This document shows positions 1 to 5,282 of a stretch of DNA of 5,593 bases, one piece after another (position 1 is the first letter of the stretch; every line of letters starts with the position of its first letter). The position numbers were made by a program, and so were the translations under genes. This DNA comes from Gemmatimonadota bacterium. Its GTDB lineage: Bacteria; Gemmatimonadota; Gemmatimonadetes; Longimicrobiales; Longimicrobiaceae. The stretch lies in the NCBI GenBank assembly GCA_019240375.1, contig JAFAYN010000208.1:1-5593 (forward strand), given 5' to 3'. The notes below the pieces were generated by a model, which was given only the letters and a program-made list of their open reading frames with translations, did no database searches and was not told where the DNA came from.

Positions 1-740
1 GCCCCCATGTCCTGGAGCCGCTGCATGTCCTCCAGGATCCGGTCCACGGTCTTGGACTGTCCGCCGGACCCGTAGTGCACCGGGGCATAGCAGAAGGAGC
101 ACTTGTACACGCACCCGCGGCCGGGCTCGTAGTCCATCACCCGCTCCGGGTTGACCCGGAAGTACTCGTTCACGTCCACCAGGTCGTACGCCGGGCCGGG
201 GAGCTCGTCCATGCTCTCGAACGGCTTCTTCACGTGCGAGGAGACGATCGACTCGCCGCTCCGGAACGCCACGTTGGGGGGAGCGTCCTGCGCGGTGGGG
301 GCCGTGCCGGCCTTCAGCAGCCGCGTCAGGGCGCGGAACCCGATCTCGCCCTCCCCCTTGACCACGAAGTCGATCCAGGGGTACAGCCGCAGCACGTCCT
401 CGGCGATGGCCGAGAAGTGGGTCCCGCCCAGCACCACGCGCACCGACCCGTCCGCCCGCTTGACCCGCCTCGCCAGCTCCAGCGCCAGGTGCGAGTTCAC
501 CACCATGGAGGTGAGCCCCACCACGTCGGGCGACCGCTCCTCGATCAGGGCGAGCGCCTTTTCGTAGAACCCCTCGTCCACGAAGGAGTGGTCCGCCACC
601 CCGCGCAGGTTGAAGTCCAGCACGTCCACGTCGATGCCGTCCTGCCGGACCGCCGCCGCCAGGGCGAGGATCCCCAGCGGCGGCGCGATCTCGAACACGT
701 CGAAGTAGTTGTTGGGCGGGTTGACGAGGAGCACTCTCAT
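1..740 (-). CDS. Cobalamin-binding-type radical SAM protein (N-terminal part, runs off left edge)
   Basis: Translating the minus strand from the ATG at 740-738 gives 246 uninterrupted codons to the window edge, so the C-terminal part is missing. Residues 1-9 (MRVLLVNPP) followed by a PPLGILALAA segment at 20-29 are typical of the Rossmann-like B12-binding domain that precedes many radical SAM domains. GGTH at 105-108 and VVKGEGE at 126-132 fit the same domain. The cluster-binding motif CxxxCxxC is complete at C210, C214 and C217 (context GRGCVYKCSFCY) and would hold the [4Fe-4S] cluster that cleaves S-adenosylmethionine. The domain lacks a DxHxxG cobalamin-ligating motif, which is usual in this class. 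A good ribosome binding site (AAGGTGG, complement of 749-755) lies 8 nt before the ATG. Such enzymes carry out methylations, ring rearrangements and other radical chemistry, often in lipid, pigment or natural-product pathways. The substrate cannot be told from this fragment, and no partner gene is visible. The family call is firm; the function is unknown. Confidence 0.9.
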   Translation of the reverse strand, partial: MRVLLVNPPNNYFDVFEIAPPLGILALAAAVRQDGIDVDVLDFNLRGVADHSFVDEGFYEKALALIEERSPDVVGLTSMVVNSHLALELARRVKRADGSVRVVLGGTHFSAIAEDVLRLYPWIDFVVKGEGEIGFRALTRLLKAGTAPTAQDAPPNVAFRSGESIVSSHVKKPFESMDELPGPAYDLVDVNEYFRVNPERVMDYEPGRGCVYKCSFCYAPVHYGSGGQSKTVDRILEDMQRLQDMG

Positions 741-855
741 GGGCCGTTCCACCTTTGGGGTCGAGGTGTGAAAACGGAAGGGCCGAGTACGTGCCGACGT
801 GCGGGGTGTGCGACCTGCGTCGAGTGGCATGTTGAGGGCGCCACGAATGTCGCAT

Positions 856-888
856 CGTATAGGTAGTGCGCGCCGCAATGCCTGTCAA
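856..888 (-). promoter_or_regulatory. Candidate promoter for the radical SAM gene
   Basis: On the minus strand there is a perfect -35 hexamer TTGACA (complement of 883-888). At a 17-bp spacing lies TACCTA (860-865), a poor -10. A better-looking TATACG (856-861) sits at a 21-bp spacing, longer than usual for sigma70. The leader would be roughly 110 nt. The perfect -35 box in a GC-rich spacer is suggestive, but the -10 assignment is ambiguous. Confidence 0.3.
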
Positions 889-908
889 TGAAAATCTCGC
901 GTTCATTG
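886..908. promoter_or_regulatory. Operator-like inverted repeat in the divergent spacer
   Basis: CAATGAA (886-892) and TTCATTG (902-908) form a perfect 7-bp inverted repeat with a 9-bp spacer, one helical turn or so between half-sites. A further CAATG at 876-880 lies exactly 10 bp before the first half-site. The repeat overlaps the possible -35 box of the leftward promoter and sits about 50 bp upstream of the dtd promoter. This is what a dimeric regulator site looks like, but no regulator gene is visible and the match could be chance. Confidence 0.25.
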
Positions 909-955
909 CAAACCGGCTTTGCGGGGCGTCGGCATCCCGCGCCGGCCGGGTCGCG

Positions 956-984
956 TTGCGGCGGCGTGTCCCCCCATCTACAAT
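956..984 (+). promoter_or_regulatory. Sigma70-type promoter for dtd
   Basis: TTGCGG (956-961) and TACAAT (979-984) are separated by exactly 17 bp. The -10 box matches the consensus at 5 of 6 positions and the -35 at its three most conserved bases. Transcription would start near 991, leaving a leader of about 50 nt before the GTG start at 1044. The promoter's position argues against the longer in-frame start at 888, because that extension would have to be translated from sequence upstream of this promoter. Confidence 0.6.
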
Positions 985-1043
985 CCGGGGCGTACCCGCC
1001 GGCCCGTCCGGTCCGTTCCTCGTCGCCCCGATCCCGGCAGCCT

Positions 1044-1481
1044 GTGCGAATCGTACTGCAGCGTGTTTCCCGTGCCCGCGTCACCGTCGAGGGGCGTGTG
1101 ACCGGCGAGATCGGCCGCGGTCTCCTCCTCCTGGTCGGCTTCACCGGCTCCGACACGGAGGAAGCGCTCGCCTGGATGGCCGACAGGGTGGTGGGGCTGC
1201 GCGTCTTCACCGACGAGGAGGGGAAGATGAACCGCTCGGTGGAGGAGGTGGACGGGGCGCTGCTGGTGGTGTCGCAGTTCACGCTCTACGGGGACACGCG
1301 GAAGGGGCGGCGTCCCAGCTTCATCGAGGCGGCGCGGCCGGAGGTGGCGACCCCGCTGTACGAGCGATTCCTGGAGATGCTGCGGGAGACGGGGCGGCGG
1401 GTGGAGACGGGAGAGTTCGGGGCGATGATGGACGTGGAGCTGGTGAACGACGGGCCGGTGACTTTGATCCTGGAGCGTTGA
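1044..1481 (+). CDS. dtd: D-aminoacyl-tRNA deacylase (D-Tyr-tRNA deacylase)
   Basis: The enzyme hydrolyses the ester bond of D-amino acids wrongly attached to tRNA (classically D-Tyr-tRNA), and also Gly-tRNA(Ala), so that translation uses only L-amino acids. It acts in the cytosol as a homodimer. The 145-residue product has the length of E. coli Dtd and aligns with it end to end from memory. Both family signatures are present: SQFT at 77-80, with Thr80 at the active site, and NDGPVT at 135-140, whose Gly-Pro (137-138) forms the cross-subunit chirality filter. The start is set to GTG at 1044 because homology begins there ([17 protein letters not shown] against MIALIQRVTRASVTVEG in E. coli). 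The frame is open back to an ATG at 888, but that would add 52 residues of low-complexity sequence unlike the family. No clear Shine-Dalgarno sequence precedes the GTG. The gene appears to stand alone, as the next plus-strand gene is about 1.7 kb away. Confidence 0.95.
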   Translation: MRIVLQRVSRARVTVEGRVTGEIGRGLLLLVGFTGSDTEEALAWMADRVVGLRVFTDEEGKMNRSVEEVDGALLVVSQFTLYGDTRKGRRPSFIEAARPEVATPLYERFLEMLRETGRRVETGEFGAMMDVELVNDGPVTLILER

Positions 1482-1558
1482 GTCCGGGGTTTGGCGTGCC
1501 GAGTGGGGCCGCTCCAGAGCCCGCAAACTGCGCGGTCTCTTCCGCGGGGCCGGTGAGC

Positions 1559-1577
1559 CTCACGAAACAGCCGTGAG
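1559..1577 (+). repeat. Short inverted repeat downstream of dtd
   Basis: CTCACG (1559-1564) and CGTGAG (1572-1577) can form a 6-bp stem with a 7-nt loop, about 80 nt after the dtd stop. No T-run follows. It may be a weak transcript-end structure or chance. Confidence 0.3.
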
Positions 1578-1648
1578 TCTCCCCGACCGCTACAGGAGCC
1601 CACGATACCGCCGTGGTCTCCCTCGCAACAGAATGTGGGAACGGCAGG

Positions 1649-1670
1649 GAACTGCGGAACGGCGCAGTTC
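1649..1670. repeat. Perfect 8-bp inverted repeat
   Basis: GAACTGCG (1649-1656) and CGCAGTTC (1663-1670) are exact reverse complements around a 6-nt loop. The structure starts about 170 nt past the dtd stop codon and opens the cluster of palindromes that extends to 1935. There is no T-run after it. Confidence 0.55.
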
Positions 1671-1687
1671 GGGGAGGCCGCCGCGCA

Positions 1688-1774
1688 GGGGGAGGGGGTG
1701 CTCGTAGGAAAGAGTTGTGGGTGGCGGTGGTGGTGGAAGGGGATGAACTCTTTCCGGAGAGTATCCCCTCCCCC
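1688..1774. repeat. Nested 87-bp hairpin with G-rich loop
   Basis: Two perfect 10-bp inverted repeats are nested. The outer pair is GGGGGAGGGG (1688-1697) with CCCCTCCCCC (1765-1774). The inner pair is GGAAAGAGTT (1707-1716) with AACTCTTTCC (1746-1755). The two arms are separated by 9 unpaired bases on both sides, so the structure is symmetrical. The 29-nt terminal loop contains seven closely spaced runs of two to four Gs (1719-1742), a possible two-tetrad quadruplex. An alternative, competing fold pairs GGGGAT plus ACTCT (1739-1751) with AGAGT plus ATCCCC (1758-1768). This is probably a non-coding intergenic repeat unit; transposase-type ends and target duplications were not seen. Confidence 0.6.
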
Positions 1775-1809
1775 GGAGCCCCGCGCACCAAAACCCACGA
1801 AACGAAAAG

Positions 1810-1833
1810 CCCTCCCCCAGAATTGGGGGAGGG
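1810..1833 (-). repeat. REP-like palindrome, copy A
   Basis: CCCTCCCCCA (1810-1819) pairs perfectly with TGGGGGAGGG (1824-1833) around a 4-nt loop. Read on the minus strand, the centre is CCCAATTCTGGG, the same 12-mer as in copy B at 1910-1935, so the two copies are in opposite orientation. Small C/G-rich palindromes with this centre are, as I recall, spread through intergenic regions of several high-GC and other bacterial genomes. Confidence 0.65.
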
Positions 1834-1909
1834 TGGCGAGCCCAAGCGAGCCGGGTGGGGGCGTGCTGAGCCGGCATTCGCGTGAAGGTCAGCAGGCCCT
1901 CACCCCCGG

Positions 1910-1935
1910 CCCCTCTCCCAATTCTGGGAGAGGGG
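1910..1935 (+). repeat. REP-like palindrome, copy B
   Basis: CCCCTCTCCCA (1910-1920) pairs perfectly with TGGGAGAGGGG (1925-1935), an 11-bp stem with a 4-nt ATTC loop. It shares its centre with copy A in inverted orientation. It ends 30 bp from the stop codon of the minus-strand gene, so it would lie in that gene's 3' transcript end and could serve as a terminator-like or stabilising stem. No T-run is seen on the minus-strand exit side. Confidence 0.65.
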
Positions 1936-1965
1936 AGCACTGCGGAGCGTAGCTCGTGGTTTCTC

Positions 1966-2949
1966 CTACGACTGCTTGTAGGCGCGGCCGGACTGGATCA
2001 GGCGCTGGCGGGCGGTGTTCCCCGGCACCGCGATGTGCGTGGCCGGGTCGTACTCCCTGCCCACCGCGGGGCTTCCCTGCGGCACCCACACCTCCACGAT
2101 GGTGTTGGTGTAGCCGTACGGCAGGTAGCGGACGTAGTAGCCGTCCGGGTGCAGGTTCCAGCGGCCCGTCGGCACCTGCCGGCTCCCCTCGCCCATCGGC
2201 GCCATCCCCGCGAGCACCGCCACACGCTCCAGCTGCGCGTACGAGGTGGAGGGGTTCACCAGCATCTGCCGGAGCTGCGCCTCGGCCTGCAGTACCTGGC
2301 GCACCAGCGGCGGCACCTTGTCCATCGCCGCGTCCAGCGCGGGGCCGGGAACCAGGTCCAGCGCGCTCCGGTTCAGGTTTGCGAGCTGGCGCGGAGTCAG
2401 CAGGCGCGCGGCCACCGCCTTGTGCTGCGTCGACAGGTCCTCGAACTTGGCCCGGGCGATGATCGCCCACAGCAGCGTCTGGATGTCGTGCTGGTCGATC
2501 TCCGGGTGCTGTACCGAGTTGCGGACGATGGTCATCACCGCGTCCTCGGCGGGGCCCTGCGGCGGGGCGAACAGGTAGCCGTCGCCGCCGCCCGGACCGT
2601 GCGTCCCGGCCTTCAGGCAGTAGCTCTGGTCGTGGAACTCGTAGTACCCCGGCTGCAGCACGAAACCGCCGTTGGGGGTGCGCTGCAGCGTCGTCAGCGA
2701 GCGCTTGGCCTCGCGCGGCTTGAAGCTGTCCAGCGAGTCCACCGCCCAGCGCGCGTCCTGCAGGCTGGTGGTGATGGGAGCCTTCCCCTGCAGCGCGCCG
2801 CTGACGTCGGGGAGGTGGCTTCCGACGCGGCCGGCGGCGCCGCGCAGCATGCCGCCGATCTGGGCGGACGACGGGGTGGATTCGACGGCGCCGCAGAGCA
2901 GCGCCAGGGTGAGCAGGCCGGCCGCCCGCAGGGAGGCAAGGTTGCGCAT
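1966..2949 (-). CDS. Secreted protein of unknown function
   Basis: The product has 327 residues. Residues 1-30 form a clear Sec signal peptide: Arg at 2 and 8, a hydrophobic stretch over AAGLLTLALLCGA (9-21), and a probable cleavage site around SSA-Q (27-30). No lipobox is present. The mature part shows an aromatic, Gly-rich block at 100-133 (PGYYEFHDQSYC, then HGPGGGDGYLF), which includes its only Cys (C111). A helical Leu/Gln/Ala-rich middle follows (about 150-245), then a second aromatic block at 264-289 (WNLHPDGYYVRYLPYGY, then IVEVWVP) and a C-terminal VPGNTARQRL (308-317). I recall similar hypothetical proteins in Bacteroidota and Gemmatimonadota, but no named family or catalytic motif. 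The start is ATG 2949-2947 because the signal peptide begins there. The frame is open far upstream, but that extension lies antisense to maf. No Shine-Dalgarno sequence is evident. It is transcribed divergently from maf and probably acts in the periplasm or outside the cell. Confidence 0.85.
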   Translation of the reverse strand: MRNLASLRAAGLLTLALLCGAVESTPSSAQIGGMLRGAAGRVGSHLPDVSGALQGKAPITTSLQDARWAVDSLDSFKPREAKRSLTTLQRTPNGGFVLQPGYYEFHDQSYCLKAGTHGPGGGDGYLFAPPQGPAEDAVMTIVRNSVQHPEIDQHDIQTLLWAIIARAKFEDLSTQHKAVAARLLTPRQLANLNRSALDLVPGPALDAAMDKVPPLVRQVLQAEAQLRQMLVNPSTSYAQLERVAVLAGMAPMGEGSRQVPTGRWNLHPDGYYVRYLPYGYTNTIVEVWVPQGSPAVGREYDPATHIAVPGNTARQRLIQSGRAYKQS

Positions 2950-3001
2950 GGCAGTGTAGCAGTTGGAGGAATCTCGTACCGGTGGGACATACCACGCCCA
3001 C

Positions 3002-3031
3002 ATGATACGGCGCGCCGGGGCGTTCTGCCAG
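3002..3031 (-). promoter_or_regulatory. Candidate promoter for the secreted-protein gene
   Basis: On the minus strand CTGGCA (complement of 3026-3031, 4 of 6 consensus bases) lies 18 bp before TATCAT (complement of 3002-3007, 5 of 6). Transcription would begin near 2995, giving a leader of about 45 nt to the ATG. The AT-rich -10 in a GC-rich spacer supports it. Confidence 0.45.
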
Positions 3032-3075
3032 AAAACGTTTGTAGTTTCCGTGCTCCTCCCGTTTCCTCGCCCGCG

Positions 3076-3104
3076 TTGCGCGCCCCACCCCCGCGAGGTA
3101 GCTT
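3076..3104 (+). promoter_or_regulatory. Weak candidate promoter for maf-glpK
   Basis: TTGCGC (3076-3081) and TAGCTT (3099-3104) are 17 bp apart and would place the start of transcription about 35 nt before the maf ATG. The -35 resembles the TTGCGG of the dtd promoter, but each box matches the consensus at only about three positions. Confidence 0.3.
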
Positions 3105-3147
3105 GGCGGCGGACCCCGGGAACCCGAACCTCCTGCACCGATCCCGC

Positions 3148-3777
3148 ATGCCGGACGCAGCCGCCGCCCCGTCTCCCACGCTGATCCTCGCCTCCCAGTC
3201 GCCGCGCCGCGCGGAGCTGATCGGGCGGCTGGGGCTCGCCTTCGAGACCATCCCCGCCGACATCGACGAGAGCCGCCACGACGGGGAAAGTCCCGACGCG
3301 CACGCCCAGCGCCTGGCGCGCGAGAAGGCGCAGGCCATCGCCGCCCGCCGCCCCGAGGCGCTGGTGGTGGGCTCCGACACCATCGTGGTGGTGGACGGCG
3401 ACGTGCTGGGGAAGCCCCGCGACCACGCGCAGGCGGTGGAGATGCTGATGCGCCTGTCCGGGCGCGAGCACGAGGTGCACACCGGGATCGCCGTCGCGCG
3501 AGGCGGGCGGGTGGAGTCGGGGATGGAGCGGGTGCGTGTCCGCTTCCGCGCGCTCGACCTGGAGACGTGCGAGGAGTACGTCGCCACCGGCGAGCCGATG
3601 GACAAGGCCGGCGCGTACGGGATCCAGGGGTTCGGCTCCGCCATCGTGGAGTGCATCGAGGGCGACTACTTCGCGGTGATGGGGCTCCCCGTGCTGCGGA
3701 TGCTCCGCCTCATCGAGCGCTTCGGGTGGCGGTACGGCTTTGGGGCACTGAAGCCGGTCCCGGTGAACCCTACCTGA
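3148..3777 (+). CDS. maf: Maf nucleotide pyrophosphatase, dTTP/UTP (YhdE) type
   Basis: Maf proteins hydrolyse nucleoside triphosphates to the monophosphate and pyrophosphate in the cytosol, clearing modified or excess nucleotides; overexpression affects septum formation in some bacteria. The 209-residue product carries the family motifs in order: LILASQSPRR (12-21, phosphate-binding loop), VVGSDTIV (73-80, with D77 as the catalytic acidic residue), GKP (88-90), SGREHEVHTG (104-113), KAGAYGIQG (153-161) and GDYFAVMGLPV (172-182). The Thr after D77 and the Gln in GIQG match the YhdE subfamily (dTTP/UTP and modified pyrimidines), not YceF (m7GTP), which has GSDQ and a different residue at the GIQG position. 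The ATG at 3148 is chosen because homology begins about ten residues later; the frame is open much further upstream but that part is antisense to the neighbouring gene. It is the first gene of the plus-strand run and ends 10 bp before glpK. No clear ribosome binding site precedes it. Confidence 0.93.
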   Translation: MPDAAAAPSPTLILASQSPRRAELIGRLGLAFETIPADIDESRHDGESPDAHAQRLAREKAQAIAARRPEALVVGSDTIVVVDGDVLGKPRDHAQAVEMLMRLSGREHEVHTGIAVARGGRVESGMERVRVRFRALDLETCEEYVATGEPMDKAGAYGIQGFGSAIVECIEGDYFAVMGLPVLRMLRLIERFGWRYGFGALKPVPVNPT

Positions 3778-3787
3778 GAGCGCGCCC

Positions 3788-5278
3788 ATGATCCTCGCCA
3801 TCGACCAGGGGACCACCGGCACCACCTGCCTCGTCATCGACGCCGACGGGCGGATCCGCGGGCGCGGCTACAGCGAGTTCACCCAGTACTTCCCCCGGCC
3901 GGGGTGGGTGGAGCACGACGCCGGGGAGATCTGGCGCGTCACCCGCGGGGTGGCGGAGAAGGCCGCCGCCGACGCCGGGACCACGCTCGACCGGCTGGCG
4001 GGGATCGGGATCACCAACCAGCGCGAGACCGTCGTGCTGTGGGACCGTGCCACAGGCGAGCCGGTGCACCGTGCGCTCGTGTGGCAGGACGGGCGGACCG
4101 CCGACCTGTGCCGCCGGATGAAGGAGGAGGGTGCCGAGCCGGAGGTGCGCGAGCGCACCGGGCTGGTGATCGACCCGTACTTCAGCGCCACCAAGCTGGC
4201 CTGGCTCCTGGACAACGTCCCGGACGCCCGCCGCCGCGCCGAGGCCGGGGAGCTGGCGGCCGGGACCATCGACAGCTGGCTGGTGTGGAAGCTGACCGGC
4301 GGGCGCCTGCACCTGACCGACCCCACCAACGCCTCCCGCACCCTGCTGTACGGGCTGGACTCGGGCGAGTGGGACCCGTCGCTCCTGGCCCGCTTCGGCA
4401 TCCCGCGCGCCGTCCTTCCCGAGATCCGCCCCTCCAGCGGCGACTTCGGGATCACCGACGGCGCCGCGTTCGGGGGCGCCATCCCGGTGGCGGGGATCGC
4501 CGGCGACCAGCAGGCGGCCCTCTTCGGGCATGGTTGCTGCACCCCGGGCGAGGGGAAGAACACCTACGGGACGGGCGCCTTCCTCCTCCTGCACACCGGC
4601 GAGGAGCGCGTGGCCTCGCGCAACGGGATGCTCACCACCGCCGCGTGCGGCCCCCGCGGGGAGCGCGCCTTCGCGCTGGAGGGCTCCATCTTCGTGGCCG
4701 GCGCCGCGGTGCAGTGGCTGCGCGACGGGGTGGGGATCATCGCGCAGGCGGACGAGACGGACGCGCTGGCCCGCTCGCTGGAAGGGAACGACGGGGTCTA
4801 CTTCGTCCCCGCCTTCACCGGGCTGGGCGCGCCGCACTGGGAGCCCGGGGCCAGGGGGACGCTGGTGGGACTGACGCGCGGGACGGGGCGCGCCCACCTG
4901 GCCCGCGCCGCGCTGGAGGCGATGGCCTACGCCACGCGCGACGTGGTGGAGGCGATGGAGGCCGACTCCGGCGTGAAGATGAGCGCGCTGCGCGTGGACG
5001 GCGGCGCCAGCGGCAACGACTGGCTGATGCAGTTCCAGGCCGACGTGCTGGGGATCCCGGTGCGCCGCCCGTCGATGGTGGAGATGACCGCCTTCGGGGC
5101 GGCGGGGCTGGCCGGGCTGGCGCTGGGCGTCTGGAAGACACCGCAGGACTTCCAGGCCGCGCGCCCCCGGACGGCGGAGTTCGCGCCCGCGGCCGAGCCG
5201 TCGCGAAGGGAGGAGTGGGTGTCGGGGTGGCGCAGGGCGCTCGGCGCCGCCCGCTCCTGGGCAAACTACCGCGGATGA
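3788..5278 (+). CDS. glpK: Glycerol kinase
   Basis: The enzyme phosphorylates glycerol with ATP to sn-glycerol 3-phosphate, which feeds phospholipid synthesis or, after oxidation, glycolysis. The 496-residue product is full length (E. coli 502) and collinear with the FGGY kinase family. Seen in order: the phosphate-binding DQGTTGTT (6-13); glycerol-binding ITNQRET with R79-E80 (75-81), W99 and Y131; FGGY signature 1 (131-143); TNASRT (180-185); GDQQAALFG with catalytic base D240 (239-247); KNTYGTG (257-263) and F265; signature 2 (357-377); and the adenine-region DGGASGN (404-410). The loop before GIAGDQQ (DGAAFGGAIPV, 224-234) lacks the Arg used for fructose-1,6-bisphosphate inhibition in E. 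coli. It also lacks the His phosphorylated by HPr in Firmicutes, so neither control is expected. GAGAG at 3776-3780, overlapping the maf stop, is the likely ribosome binding site. No glpF or glpD is next to it within the window. Confidence 0.97.
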   Translation: MILAIDQGTTGTTCLVIDADGRIRGRGYSEFTQYFPRPGWVEHDAGEIWRVTRGVAEKAAADAGTTLDRLAGIGITNQRETVVLWDRATGEPVHRALVWQDGRTADLCRRMKEEGAEPEVRERTGLVIDPYFSATKLAWLLDNVPDARRRAEAGELAAGTIDSWLVWKLTGGRLHLTDPTNASRTLLYGLDSGEWDPSLLARFGIPRAVLPEIRPSSGDFGITDGAAFGGAIPVAGIAGDQQAALFGHGCCTPGEGKNTYGTGAFLLLHTGEERVASRNGMLTTAACGPRGERAFALEGSIFVAGAAVQWLRDGVGIIAQADETDALARSLEGNDGVYFVPAFTGLGAPHWEPGARGTLVGLTRGTGRAHLARAALEAMAYATRDVVEAMEADSGVKMSALRVDGGASGNDWLMQFQADVLGIPVRRPSMVEMTAFGAAGLAGLALGVWKTPQDFQAARPRTAEFAPAAEPSRREEWVSGWRRALGAARSWANYRG

Positions 5279-5282
5279 ATCG

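Larger units (their letters stand above)
1482..1965. other. Gene-free spacer rich in palindromes, between converging genes
   Basis: This 484-bp stretch separates the 3' ends of dtd and the minus-strand secreted-protein gene. Several frames stay open across it because of high GC, but their translations are Pro/Arg/Gly-rich, have no recognisable domain and run through the hairpins, so no gene is called. It holds inverted repeats at 1559-1577, 1649-1670, 1688-1774, 1810-1833 and 1910-1935. None is followed by a T-run, so a classic intrinsic terminator is not evident for either gene. The hairpins could still end transcription or protect the mRNA 3' ends. Confidence 0.75.

Noticed and set aside
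789..803. Tandem ACGTGC at 789-794 and 798-803 in the radical SAM leader
   Set aside because: Two six-base GC-rich words 9 bp apart are not enough to claim a binding site.
888..1043. In-frame N-terminal extension of dtd from the ATG at 888
   Set aside because: The 52 added residues are Arg/Pro/Ser-rich and unlike any Dtd. Homology starts exactly at the GTG at 1044, and the best promoter (956-984) lies inside the extension.
1531..1546. CGCGG/CCGCG 5-bp inverted repeat after dtd as a terminator
   Set aside because: The stem is short, made of common GC words, and has no T-run; such matches are expected by chance here.
1688..1935. Insertion sequence or MITE spanning the whole palindrome cluster
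   Set aside because: I found no matching terminal inverted repeats at its outer ends, no target-site duplication and no transposase remnant. It is reported only as repeats.
1613..1952. Small plus-strand open frames in the spacer
   Set aside because: They run through the hairpins, have no ribosome binding site or recognisable domain, and have compositions set by the G/C runs.
1882..3147. Long plus-strand open frame continuous with maf
   Set aside because: It is antisense to the secreted-protein gene, its translation is Arg/His/Gly/Val-rich with no domain, and it crosses the palindrome and both divergent promoters. It is an effect of high GC.
2950..3837. Upstream extension of the secreted-protein frame to 3837
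   Set aside because: It would be antisense to maf, and the signal peptide at the ATG at 2949 marks the real N-terminus.
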